NCBI GenBank assembly: GCA_029690005.1
Contig: CP121458.1
Coordinates: 3,472,001 to 3,536,000 of the forward strand
Source of the DNA: Prescottella defluvii
GTDB lineage: Bacteria; Actinomycetota; Actinomycetes; Mycobacteriales; Mycobacteriaceae
Reading direction: 5' to 3'
Length of the DNA: 64,000 nt
The number at the start of each line of letters is the position of its first letter. Positions within the stretch are counted from its first letter, which is position 1. Below the pieces are notes generated by a model, which had not been told where the DNA came from, searched no databases, and saw nothing but the letters and a program-made list of their open reading frames with translations. This document shows positions 53,015 through 62,304 of the stretch, one piece after another. Position numbers and translations under genes: made by a program.

Positions 53015-53624
53015 TGACCACCGTCCAGTCCCTCACCCTCGAAGTCGAGGATCCCGCGGCCGCGGAGGCGTTCTACGCCGCGCTCGGGGTCGGCAAGTAC
53101 GTCGACGTCCGCGCCGCGCAGGAACCGGCGACCGGATTCCGTGGCTACACCCTCTCGCTCGTGGTGTCCCGGCCGAACATCGTGGACGCGTTCGTCGAGA
53201 CCGCGCTGGGTGGCGGCGCCGCCACCGTCAAGCCCCCGAGGAAGAGCCTGTGGGGGTACGGCGGGGTGGTGCAGGCCCCGGACGGCGCGCTGTGGAAGGT
53301 GGCGACCTCGTCGAAGAAGAACACCGGCCCCGCCGGCCTCGAGTTCGACGACCTGGTGCTGCTGCTCGGTGTCTCGGATGTCAAGGCCGGCAAGCAGTTC
53401 TACGTCGACCGCGGGCTGGAGGTGGCGAAGAGCTTCGGCCGCAAGTACGTCGAGTTCGCCAACCCGTCGACGAAGGTGAAGCTGGCCCTGTACGGTCGCC
53501 GCGCCCTCGCGAAGGACGCGGGCGTGCCCGAGGACGGCAGCGGATCGCACCGGATCGTCATCGGCAGCGACGCCGGGCCGTTCGCCGACCGGACGGGTTC
53601 GTCTGGGAGACCGCGCACGCCTGA
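53014..53624 (+). CDS. Two-module VOC/glyoxalase protein (frameshift near end)
   Basis: ATG 53014 overlaps the previous stop. Two VOC half-modules are visible (TVQSLTLEVEDPAAAEAFYA and LVLLLGVSDVKAGKQFYVDR). A lost base near 53590 hides the natural end GPFADPDGFVWETAHA at 53624. Restored length is about 203 residues. The substrate is unknown. Coupling to the first VOC gene implies a shared pathway. Confidence 0.78.
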
Positions 53625-53804
53625 GCTCGCCGTTCACCCACGGTGGGTGATGCGTCCGCCCCGCCCGAGCTGTCACGCTGCGAGAGCGTCCAGCGATCGT
53701 GCCGGTCCGAACGTGTTCGGGCGGCGATGCGCGTCGACAGGCGGCTCCGGCGAACCGGTGTGGTTCGCCGGAGCCGAGAACCGGGGAACGACGATAGGGG
53801 AAGC

Positions 53805-55699
53805 ATGACCAGCCAGTCGGATGTCGCGGAGACGGTGCAGGCCCAGCACACGGAGGCGTTGCAGGCGCTCCCGTTCGACGAGAGTCAGGACTTCGCCGAC
53901 GCGGAACGGGGATTCGTCGCCGCGTTGGAGCCGGCCGTCGTGAGGAACAGCGCCGGCGCGGTCGTGTGGGACAGCACCTCGTTCGCGTTCCTCGACGAGG
54001 ACTGCCCGGAGACGGTTCACCCGAGCCTGTGGCGCCAGTCGCGGCTGTGCGCGATGCAGGGCCTGTACGAGGTCACCGCGGGGATCTACCAGGTCCGCGG
54101 CCTGGACCTGTCGAACATGACGCTGGTCGAGGGCGACACCGGCGTGATCGTGATCGATCCGCTGATCTCCGAGGAGACCGCCGCCGCGGGCCTGTCCCTG
54201 TACCGGGAGCAGCGCGGCGACCGGCCCGTGGTCGGCGTCATCTTCTCGCACTCGCACATCGACCACTTCGGCGGCGTCAAGGGCGTCACCACCGTCGACG
54301 ACGTCGCGGCGGGCCGCTGCCCGATCCTGGCGCCGGTGGGCTTCGTCGAGCACGCGGTCGCCGAGAACGTGTACGCCGGAACGGCGATGGGGCGACGCGC
54401 GGCCTACATGTACGGGGCGGCGCTGCCGCGCGGTCCGCTCGGTGCCGTCGGCGCGGGACTGGGCCCCACCACCTCCACCGGCATGCCGACCCTGATCACC
54501 CCGACCGTCGACGTCGACCACACCGGCCAGACGGAGACGATCGACGGCGTCCGGATCGAGTTCCAGATGACGCCCGGCACCGAGGCGCCGTCGGAGATGA
54601 ACTTCTACTTCCCGCACCGGCGGGCACTGTGCATGGCCGAGAACGCAACCCACACGCTGCACAACCTGCTCACCCTGCGCGGCGCGCTGGTGCGCGATCC
54701 GCACGTGTGGTCGAAGTACCTGACGGAGTCGATCAACCGGTACGCGTCGCGCTCGGACGTGCTGTTCGCCTCGCACCACTGGCCGACGTGGGGCACCGAG
54801 CGGCTCACCGAGTTCCTGTCGCTGCAGCGCGACCTGTACGGGTACCTGCACGACCAGGCCCTGCGGGCGATCAACCAGGGCGCCACCGGCATCGAGATCG
54901 CCGAGAACCTCGAACTGCCGCCGGCGGTGGCCCGGGCCTGGCACACACACGGCTACTACGGCTCGGTCAGCCACAACGTCAAGGCGATCTACCAGCGCTA
55001 CATGGGCTGGTTCGACGGCAACCCGGCCACGCTGTGGGAGCATCCGCCGGTCGAGGCCGCCAAGCGGCACGTCGAGTTCATGGGCGGCGCGGACGAGGTC
55101 CTGGCCAAGGCGCGAAAGTCGTACGCGGACGGCGACTTCCGCTGGGTCGCACAGGTACTCAACTACGTGATCTTCGCCGAACCCGGCAACGCCGAGGCGA
55201 AGGCGCTGCAGGCCGACACCCTCGAACAGATGGGCTTCGGCTCGGAGAACGGGACGTGGCGCAACTTCTTCCTCATGGGCGCCTACGAACTCCGCAACGG
55301 CGCGGTGGGGACACCCACGGTGACCGCGTCCCGGACATCGCCGGGGCGCTGTCGGTGGAGCAGGTGTTCGACGCGATCTCGCTCCGCATCGACGGACCCC
55401 GCGCGTGGGACGCCGACATCACGATCGACTGGCGCATCACCGACGAGGGCGTCGACCACCGGACCCATCTGCGGAACGGGCTGCTGGTGCACTACAATCT
55501 CGAGGGGGAGGCGCCCGCGCCCGACGCGAGGCTGACGCTCTCCCGCCAGGACCTCATCGCGGCCGTGGTCGGCGGCGCGGACGTGGCGGGCATGATCGGC
55601 GCCGGCACGATCACCGCGGAGGGCAACGTCGGCAAGCTGACCGAACTGATCGGCTACCTGGATTCGCCGGACCCGGACTTCGCGATCGTCACGCCGTGA
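53805..55699 (+). CDS. Alkylsulfatase, SdsA1/BDS1 type (frameshift)
   Basis: ATG 53805 follows AGGGGAA. The metallo-beta-lactamase domain (about 80-330) has the Zn site SHSHIDHFGG and a second-shell ENATHTLHNL. An alkyl-sulfatase dimerisation domain follows (YASRSDVLFASHHWPTWGTE, WFDGNPATLWEHPP), then an SCP2-like C-terminal domain reached after a lost base near 55312 (VEQVFDAISLRIDGPRAWDA). Restored length is about 631 residues. No signal peptide is visible, so it is probably cytoplasmic. Such enzymes hydrolyse primary alkyl sulfates such as SDS, releasing sulfate and an alcohol. Confidence 0.88.
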
Positions 55700-55738
55700 C
55701 GTTCCCGATCCGGAGAGCCTGACGCGCAGCGGGTCCCG

Positions 55739-56244
55739 TCATGCAGTCGGGCCCGGAGCCGAGGCGCGGGCTGCGTTGTCGCGGTTCGCGATCGCGGTGG
55801 CCACGTCGTCGACCGCGGCCCGAACGAGATCCCCGTACGAATCCCGAGACAGCGCAGTCGAGTGCTTCCGTGCGGCGTCGATGTGTTCGCGGGCGGCCTC
55901 GAAGGACCCCAGCCGGCGGTAGTTGTCGGCCAGGTTGAGATGCAGCGAGGGGTAGAAGCCCCGACGTGCAGGTCGGCGTGGTGTTGTCGGACGCGCTGCT
56001 CGGTGAGGGCGTCGGCGGCATCGAGTGCCCGCACGTCCCAGGTCAGTGCCCGCGCCGGATCGTCGTAGAGGTCGGCGAGGTAATGCGCGAGTGTGCAGCG
56101 GTGCAGGGGGTCGCCGCTGACGCCGATCGCCGTCCAGAGATCGAGGAGCCGGCCCCGCGCCGCGGCGGTATCTCCGCTCCGGCCGTCGGTGACGGCCTTG
56201 CCGATCGCCTCCATCGTCGGGTCCGCGTCGGTGGGTCGCGTCAT
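55739..56244 (-). CDS. TPR-like protein coupled to the MerR-clamp gene (frameshift)
   Basis: ATG 56244 follows GGAGGAGTACGC. The helical protein (TAAARGRLLDLWTAIGVSGD, CTLAHYLADLYDDPARALTW) continues after an indel near 55960 as LHLNLADNYRRLGSFEAARE and ends ASAPGPTA at 55739. Alternating helices resemble tetratricopeptide repeats. Length is about 168 residues. Its ATG overlaps the stop of the MerR-clamp gene, so the two are co-translated and may act together. Confidence 0.7.
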
Positions 56245-57338
56245 GCGTACTCCTCCTGGGGCGTCGTGTTCGCTTCTCTCGGTTGACGTTCGGTCGGCAT
56301 GACGAGGGTGGTGAGGTCCCCGTGATCCGCGGAGCGGACGGTGGCCGGTCGGTCGGGGGCGCCGAGGTCGAGGAGGACGTCCGCGCCGATCGCGGTGCTC
56401 ACCGCCGGATAGAGGGTGGTCATCTCGAACCAGATCCCGATCGGGGCCCGGTGACGTGGGCCGGCACGGGCAGGCCTCGGTGCTGGCCTCTCCCGAGCAG
56501 CGTGACGGCAGCCTGCGCGACGTGCAGCGAGATTCGATCGGCCGACTGCTCCTCGAGCGCCCGCAGGAAGAGGGTCTTCGGAATCGACCACTCGGGTCGT
56601 CGGCGGCGGCATCGCGGCGAGCATCGTCCGGTAGTCGGGGAAGGGTTCGGTCAGGAGACGGCAGTGGCGGTCGCCCCGATCGGGCAGCCGCATCCAGATC
56701 CCGTGCGCGGTGGCGTCGATCCGTACCAGCGGCGTACGGCGAAGGTCGGGCAGGCAGCTGCGCAGATCGTCGGCGTTCACAGTGGCCGCCCACGTCCCGG
56801 CAGGCGGTTCGGCGGGCACGAGCGTGCGGGTGGACAACCGGTAACGGTCGGTGGCGGTCAAAGTCACTGCAGCGGAATCGGCTTCGAAATGGACGCCGTT
56901 GAGGACCGCGAGATCCGGTTCGTACGTGGTCGCGGTCAGGACCTGCTCGATCGCCGCCGTCAGCACCGGTCCACTCACCGCGACAACAGCGCGCGCGGGC
57001 TCGCGGGTCAGCGATGCCTTGATGGCGACGGCGTGCTGCCGCGCTGCCGTGGCGTCACCGACCACCGCGTCGACGCGCTCGTCGACCAGGCGGACCGCCT
57101 CGTCACGTTCGGCCGTGAGGACCGATTCCGCCGATGCGAGAGGCATGCCGATCCGGCGCAGTTGCCTCAGCATCACCGCCCGCTCGAGCTGATCCTCCCG
57201 GTAGAACCGATACCCGGAGATCGAGTCGACCTCCGCGGGCGGCAACAACCCTGAATCGGCGTAGAAACGTAGCGCGCTCGCCGTCAGGCCACTGCGCCGC
57301 GCGAAGGACCCTATCGACATCAACTCGGAACCAGGCAC
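56241..57338 (-). CDS. MerR regulator fused to a DNA sliding-clamp (beta-clamp)-like domain (internal frameshifts)
   Basis: The N-terminal MerR domain (residues 7-80) has LMSIGSFARRSGLTASALRF and ISGYRFYREDQLERAVMLRQ. A helical linker follows to about 125. The rest resembles domains 2-3 of DnaN: VHFEADSAAVTLTATDRYRL, LLTEPFPDYRTMLAAMPPPT, and the end DVLLDLGAPDRPATVRSADH, DLTTLVMPT. Two compensating indels at about 56600 and 56460 alter a stretch that reads LFLRALEEQSADRISLHVAQ in the other frame. The start may be GTG 57338 or ATG 57320. The clamp-like part may form a ring, bind clamp-interacting peptides, or only serve as a ligand or dimerisation domain. Confidence 0.8.
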   Translation of the reverse strand: MPGSELMSIGSFARRSGLTASALRFYADSGLLPPAEVDSISGYRFYREDQLERAVMLRQLRRIGMPLASAESVLTAERDEAVRLVDERVDAVVGDATAARQHAVAIKASLTREPARAVVAVSGPVLTAAIEQVLTATTYEPDLAVLNGVHFEADSAAVTLTATDRYRLSTRTLVPAEPPAGTWAATVNADDLRSCLPDLRRTPLVRIDATAHGIWMRLPDRGDRHCRLLTEPFPDYRTMLAAMPPPTTRVVDSEDPLPAGARGAVGRSNLAARRAGCRHAARERPAPRPARAGPRHRAPIGIWFEMTTLYPAVSTAIGADVLLDLGAPDRPATVRSADHGDLTTLVMPTERQPREANTTPQEEYA

Positions 57339-57371
57339 CCCGACATCATTCGGCTTCGACCTACCTGAAGG

Positions 57372-58215
57372 TCAACCCCGCGTCGGCCCGCCCACCGCAC
57401 CGTAGACGTGCCGGGTGCCGATCGGCACGATCAGTGGACGGTCCGAGACGGGGTCGTCGATGACGGCGGCCTCGAGCCGAACACCTCGTCGAGCAGTTCG
57501 GAGGAGATGACGTCCTGCGGGCTGCCCGACGCGACGATCCGCCCCTGCGACATCACGATCAGATGGTCGCTGTAGCGGACGGCGAGGTTGAGGTCGTGCA
57601 GCACCATGATCACGGTGCGGCCCATCTCCTCGTGCATGCGGTCGACGAGGTCGAGCACCTCCACCGAGTGGGACAGATCCAGGTAGGTCGTCGGCTCGTC
57701 GAGCAGCAGGATGTCGGTGCCCTGCGCCAGCGCCATCGAGATCCACGCGCGCTGGCGCTGGCCGCCGGACAGCTGATCGACGGGACGGTCCGCGAGGTCG
57801 GCGACGCCGGTCAACGCGAGCGCTCGGGCGACCTCGCCCTCGTCGTCCGACGACCACTGCCGGATCCACGACTGGTGCGGGTGCCGTCCGCGGGCCACCA
57901 GGTCGGCGACGGTGAGCCCCTCGGGGGCGACCGGGACTGCGGCAGCATGCCCAGTGTCCGCGCGACCTCCTTGGTGCGCATCGTGCCGATCGCCTTGCCG
58001 TCGAGCAGGACCGTCCCGGTGCGCGGCTTGAGCAGCCGGCCGAGGGCGCGGAGCATCGTCGACTTACCGCAGCCGTCGGGGCCGATGACCGTGGTGATGA
58101 CGCCGGTGGGGACCTCGACATCGAGTCCCTCGACGATGACCCGGTCGCCGTAGCCGAGGGTCAGGTTCTCGGCGACGAGCCGCGGCGCGGGGGTGGACGG
58201 GGCCGTGGTGGTCAT
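57372..58215 (-). CDS. Fe-siderophore ABC transporter ATPase, FecE/FepC type (frameshifts)
   Basis: ATG 58215 starts [20 protein letters not shown]. It has Walker [15 protein letters not shown], signature [19 protein letters not shown], Walker [16 protein letters not shown] and the switch VLHDLNLA. Breaks near 57930 and 57480 split it; the restored end is [20 protein letters not shown]. Length is about 281 residues. It powers the permeases encoded upstream in an operon with ATGA overlaps. The substrate-binding lipoprotein is not in this window. Confidence 0.9.
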
Positions 58216-59327
58216 GCGGAGACCTTCCGGTTGTTGCGGACGAGCAGGAACAGCAGGAACGGGCCGCCGAGCGCGGAGGTTACGATGCCGACGGGCAGTT
58301 CGACGGGCAGGACCGTGCGGGCGATGATGTCGCTGCCGACCACCAGCACGGCGCCGGTGAGCGCGGAGGCGATGATCGGCGGGCCCGCCGAGCGGACCAG
58401 GCGCATCGCGACCTGCGGGGCGGCCAGGGCGACGAACCCGACCGGGCCGGCCGCCGCGGTGGCGATCGCGGCCAGGATCACCGACGCGAGCAGCAGTTTG
58501 GCCTGCTCGGACTGCTGCCGCACGCCCAGCGAGCGGGCGTTGTCGTCGCCCAGGCGCAGCGCGCCGAGGGTGAACGTCGAGACGATCGCCCAGCCGCCGA
58601 TGACCACGAGCGCGACCGCGACCGGCCACACCTGGGTCCAGCCCGCGCCGTTCAGCGAACCGTTGAGCCACACCTTCGCGCGGGAGACGTCATTGATGTC
58701 CGCGGAGATCAGCAGCCAGCCGGTGATCGCGATGAGCATCGCGTTGACGCCGATGCCGATGAGGATCAGCCGGTAGCCCTCGACGCCCTTGCGCCACGCG
58801 AGCAGGTAGATCACCGCCGCGGTGAGCAGGCCGCCGCACAGCGCCGCCAGCGGGATGCCGAGCGTCGCGAGCAGCCCGACGAACGATCCGCCGCCGCAGA
58901 GCACGATCAGCGCGACCGCGGCGGCGCTCGCGCCGGAGGTGATGCCGAGGATGTCGGGGCTGGCGAGCGAGTTGCGGGCGATCGACTGCGCGATCGCGCC
59001 GGAGATGCCGAGCGCGACACCGATCAGGACGGCGGTCAGCGCGCGCGGCAGGCGGAGGTCCATGACAATGAACCGCTGCACCTTCGAGCCGCCGCCGAAC
59101 AGCACGTTGGTGACCTCGGGGACGGAGAGCGGGAAGTCGCCGCGGCCGATCCCGACGCACACCAGCAGGAACAGGACCACCGCCAGCACGACGTTGACGA
59201 CGATCACGTGCGGCCGCAGCACCAGCGAGACCGGGCCCAGGCGCAGCGCCGGCCGGGACGGCACCTTCGTGGGATCGCCGTGGTCGACGGCGGTGCCGGG
59301 ATCGGCGGTGGGTTCGAGGACGCTCAC
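58212..59327 (-). CDS. Fe-siderophore ABC transporter permease, FecCD family
   Basis: An intact 371-residue permease with nine to ten helices. Family blocks are LRLPRALTAVLIGVALGISG, ASPDILGITSGASAAAVALI and GPVGFVALAAPQVAMRLVRS. A polar N-terminal extension of about 40 residues precedes the first helix. It overlaps both neighbours by four bases, so the subunits are translated in a coupled way. Confidence 0.93.
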   Translation of the reverse strand: MSVLEPTADPGTAVDHGDPTKVPSRPALRLGPVSLVLRPHVIVVNVVLAVVLFLLVCVGIGRGDFPLSVPEVTNVLFGGGSKVQRFIVMDLRLPRALTAVLIGVALGISGAIAQSIARNSLASPDILGITSGASAAAVALIVLCGGGSFVGLLATLGIPLAALCGGLLTAAVIYLLAWRKGVEGYRLILIGIGVNAMLIAITGWLLISADINDVSRAKVWLNGSLNGAGWTQVWPVAVALVVIGGWAIVSTFTLGALRLGDDNARSLGVRQQSEQAKLLLASVILAAIATAAAGPVGFVALAAPQVAMRLVRSAGPPIIASALTGAVLVVGSDIIARTVLPVELPVGIVTSALGGPFLLFLLVRNNRKVSA

Positions 59328-60408
59328 AGGCTCGCCAACTTCCTGCGCCGCACCAGCGCGATGAAGAACGGGGCACCGAAGACGGCCAGCACGATGCCGA
59401 CCTGCAGTTCGCCGGGTCGCACGACCACGCGGCCGATCACGTCGGCCGTCACCAGCATGAGACCCCCGAGCAGGCCCGCGTAGGGACCAGCCAGCGGTAG
59501 TCCGGGCCGGTGATCGCGCGGGCGACGTGCGGGACGACCAGGCCGATGAACGCGATCGGGCCGCACGCCGCGGTGGCGGCGCCGGTGAGCAGCGTGATCG
59601 CGACGATGCCGACGGTCCGCGACACCGCGACGTTGGTGCCGAGCGACCGCGCGACGTCCTCGCCGAGGCTGATCACGTTGAGGCTCGGCGTGCTGGCCAG
59701 CGCGATGAGCAGGCCGACGATCAGGAACGGCAGCACCTGCCACAGAATGTCGTAGCCGCGGCCGGCCACCGAGCCGACCACCCAGAACCGGTAGCCGTCG
59801 AGGCTGGTCTGGTCGAGCAGCACGACGGCGTTCGTCATGGCCTGCAGGAAGAACGCGACCGCCGCGCCGGCCAGCGCGAGGCTCAGCGGACTGGCCTTGC
59901 CGTTGCCGATCGACGACAGCCCGAACACGGTGATCGACGCGAGCGCCGATCCGGCGAACGCGAACCAGAGGTACTCGCTGGGCGCGGTTAGTCCGAGCGT
60001 GTAGATCGCGAGCACCACCAGGAACGCCGCGCCCGCGTTGAGGCCGAGCAGGCCGGCGTCGGCGAGCGGGTTGCGGGTGTGGCCCTGGATGAGGGCGCCC
60101 GCGACGCCGAGCGCGATGCCGACGACCAGGCCGAGGAGGGTGCGCGGGACGCGCAGCGAGCGCACGATGATGTCGGTCTCGCTGCCGGTCGCCTGGAACA
60201 CGGCGTGGAAGATCTCGGCGAAGGACAGCGGTCGGGCGCCGACGGCGATGCTCGCGAACAGCACGAGCACCAGCAGCGCCGTGAGCGCGGCCAGTCCCAG
60301 GAGTCGACGGCGGCGCACCGCGGTGAGCGACGAGTCGGGCGCGATCGGTTCGAATCCGTCTGCGTGGGAGGTCGATTCGCGGACCACTTCGATGCCGGGT
60401 CCCGCCAT
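59324..60408 (-). CDS. Fe-siderophore ABC transporter permease, FecCD family (frameshift)
   Basis: The second permease subunit begins at about ATG 60408 (MAGPGIEVVRESTSHADGFE). It has LRVPRTLLGLVVGIALGVAG, NPLADAGLLGLNAGAAFLVV and CGPIAFIGLVVPHVARAITG. A break near 59492 is followed by the natural end LQVGIVLAVFGAPFFIALVR and RRKLASL. Its reading frame is open upstream into the RDD gene without a stop, so the start is not fixed and a fusion with the RDD domain is possible. Confidence 0.85.
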
Positions 60409-60797
60409 CGGCGCAGTGCGCGGCGCACGCCGATCGGTGCACCGGTCGCGGCGTCGCGGGTGACGAGACCGAACCAGCCCTTGCCGACCGTGATGCCGCC
60501 GTTGCCCTCGCGGAATCCACGGTTCCAGACGAGCAGCCCGATCGCGACGGCCAGCGCCGCGCCGCCGAACACCGCGCGGTCGGCCTCGCCGCCGCCGTTC
60601 GCGTCGGCGAGGGAATCGACCACGTACCAGCCGATCACGAGGGGGATCGCGACGACGGCGAGATCGACGAGGTTGGCGAAGACCCGCAGTCGCAGCGGGG
60701 CGGGCCCCTCCGGGACGACCTCCTTGCCGAAGCCGTTCGGCACGCGTTGGTGCCTCGACGCGTCCGGATCCGAGTCCGGGAGGCGGGTCGTCGTCAC
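60400..60797 (-). CDS. RDD-family membrane protein, or N-terminal domain of the permease
   Basis: GTG 60797 follows AAGGAG by 9 bases. The protein has a polar start (MTTTRLPDSDPDASRHQRVP) and the RDD helix pair (LRLRVFANLVDLAVVAIPLV, AVFGGAALAVAIGLLVWNRG), then GGITVGKGWFGLVTRDAATG and VRRALRR. No stop codon occurs in any of the three frames at the junction with the permease. Either one lost base hides an RDD-FecCD fusion, or the stop itself is lost. An IdeR-like box lies 38 bases upstream. Confidence 0.7.
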
Positions 60798-60834
60798 GGT
60801 GGGGCGCTCCTTGGAAAAGCAAGTTCGGTTCGCG

Positions 60835-60853
60835 TCAGGTTACGGAAGCCTAA
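60835..60853 (-). promoter_or_regulatory. Degenerate IdeR iron box before the transporter operon
   Basis: On the minus strand the 19-mer TTAGGCTTCCGTAACCTGA matches the IdeR consensus TTAGGTTAGGCTAACCTAA at 13 positions with intact outer halves. It sits 38 bases upstream of the RDD start, in the promoter position for iron repression. Confidence 0.6.
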
Positions 60854-60910
60854 CCGAACTTTCGATGGCGGGATCCGCTGTGCGGCACGAGTGGACGTGC
60901 GCGCGGGCAA

Positions 60911-60929
60911 TATGGTTAGGCTAGCCTAA
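60911..60929 (+). promoter_or_regulatory. IdeR iron box between divergent iron genes
   Basis: TATGGTTAGGCTAGCCTAA matches the IdeR consensus at 16 of 19 positions, and the core GTTAGGCTAGCCTAAC (60915-60930) is a perfect palindrome. It lies in front of the gene starting at about 60935-60968 and 118 bases from the divergent transporter operon. Iron-dependent repression of both is likely. Confidence 0.85.
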
Positions 60930-60934
60930 CGATT

Positions 60935-61705
60935 ATGCAATCGACGCTCGATGGAGGCATGGTGTCCGTGAATGCGCAGGCTCAGTTCAGAACGTCCGAG
61001 AGTGCGGCACTCGCGGAATCCTGTACCCGCCTGCGGGACGTCTCGCCGGACTACCCCCGCGTCTACGCCGTCGCGGTGATGGCCAGGCAGGGTAAGCGCA
61101 GATGGTGGCCGATCGCGGCGTGCGCGCGCACCGAGGAGTCGTCGGCCGATCTGCCGAAGGATCGCGTCGGCCTGATGTACGCGCACATGCTCGCGGAGCT
61201 GCCCTCGCCGAGCGCCGCCGCGGTCCAGGTGGCGGCGGCGCTCGTGCATGCGGTCGTCGGCCGCGTCGCCGCGCTGGTGGTCCTCGACGGGCGCGCCTGG
61301 GATCCCGGGGTCGACAACCTGTGGGTGCACATGGACAGCGACTGCGGGATCGACTGGGCCGGCGTCGTCGACGACACGCTGCGGGTGCTGCCGGACGATC
61401 CGCTCGCCGGCTCCCGCGGTGTGGTGACGTTGCCCTGCGAGCGGGCGCTACTGGTGTGGACCGTGCACCGGTGCCTCACGTCGCTCGCCGCGATCCGTCG
61501 CGCGCTGGAGTCGACGGCGCCGATCGACGACGCACGATTCGCGGGACTCGTCGCCGACGCCGTCCTCGGTGCCGCAACGCACGTGCCGATCCGGGCGGGA
61601 TCGTCGCGTGCGGTGGCCGCGCGCCGAGGGCAGGGGCTCCTCGACGCGTTCGAGGCGGCGGGGGTGCCCGTCCGTGCCCGCGCGATACTCGCGACGGCGT
61701 GCTGA
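60935..61705 (+). CDS. IdeR-regulated protein of unknown function
   Basis: An open frame of up to 256 residues. The iron box ends only a few bases before ATG 60935, so translation more likely begins at GTG 60962 or GTG 60968 behind GGAGG (60953-60957). The sequence (YPRVYAVAVMARQGKRRWWP, AAVQVAAALVHAVVGRVAAL, LWVHMDSDCGIDWAGVVDD) recalls FhuF-like siderophore-iron reductases, but the C-terminal Cys cluster of FhuF is absent. The context suggests a role in siderophore iron release or transport; this is inference. Confidence 0.65.
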   Translation: MQSTLDGGMVSVNAQAQFRTSESAALAESCTRLRDVSPDYPRVYAVAVMARQGKRRWWPIAACARTEESSADLPKDRVGLMYAHMLAELPSPSAAAVQVAAALVHAVVGRVAALVVLDGRAWDPGVDNLWVHMDSDCGIDWAGVVDDTLRVLPDDPLAGSRGVVTLPCERALLVWTVHRCLTSLAAIRRALESTAPIDDARFAGLVADAVLGAATHVPIRAGSSRAVAARRGQGLLDAFEAAGVPVRARAILATAC

Positions 61706-61721
61706 CGACAGGGTTGCCCAA

Positions 61722-61740
61722 TTAGGGCAGCCTTGCCTAT
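61722..61740 (+). promoter_or_regulatory. Weak IdeR-like site after the iron gene
   Basis: TTAGGGCAGCCTTGCCTAT matches the IdeR consensus at about 12 of 19 positions. No gene starts close downstream on the plus strand, so it may be a chance match or part of a short transcript. Confidence 0.3.
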
Positions 61741-61810
61741 ACTGATCCGGTCAATACTGCTGGACCGTGCCGGAGTCCTGAGGGCTGCAGCGACTCCCGG
61801 TCCATTCCAC

Positions 61811-61843
61811 GGCGGGTTCCGCGCACTGTGCGCGGAACCCGCC
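61811..61843. terminator. GC-rich bidirectional terminator
   Basis: GGCGGGTTCCGCGC (61811-61824) pairs with GCGCGGAACCCGCC (61830-61843) with a 5-base loop. It lies between the convergent iron gene (stop 61705) and the TfoX-like gene (stop 61870). Confidence 0.75.
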
Positions 61844-61869
61844 GCCCTGCTCGCTCCGCGGCCGTTCGG

Positions 61870-62223
61870 TCAGAGACCGGCGACGAAGTCGTGAGCCTCG
61901 CGTGCCGCGTGGCGCCATGTGGTGAGCGTTCCATCGAGGTCGTCGTCATCGACGGGGAAGGCCACCCACTCCTTCATCGTCCGCTTGCCCATCGTGACTT
62001 CCCGTGCGCTTCCGGCCCGCAGGACCTCCTCGGCGCGGTGTCGCGGCAGCTTGACGATCAGTCGGCGGTCATGGCCGAGGAAGGCGAAGATTTTGCCGGC
62101 CACCCGCAGGCCCGGGCTCCGGAACATGGTTCCGAACTCGACATCGGGCTCGCGAAGGAACTCGGCGGTGAGATCGTCGAGCAGGGCCCGTGCCGGATCG
62201 GAGCCCTCGGACGCTTCACCCAT
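61870..62223 (-). CDS. TfoX/YjbR-like small protein
   Basis: An intact 117-residue protein. The sequence VEFGTMFRSPGLRVAGKIFA, LIVKLPRHRAEEVLRAG and MKEWVAFPVDDDD is the TfoX N-terminal/YjbR type, a small alpha-beta fold of unknown biochemical role, often annotated as DNA-binding. The start at ATG 62223 has weak ribosome binding site support. Confidence 0.78.
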   Translation of the reverse strand: MGEASEGSDPARALLDDLTAEFLREPDVEFGTMFRSPGLRVAGKIFAFLGHDRRLIVKLPRHRAEEVLRAGSAREVTMGKRTMKEWVAFPVDDDDLDGTLTTWRHAAREAHDFVAGL

Positions 62224-62304
62224 GGTTCCCTCCCGTGGGGCATGTCGGTGTTCTTCCTGGTCCGCGCACTGTGACCGTAGCGTTCGACGCGGGGCCGCGG
62301 GGCT

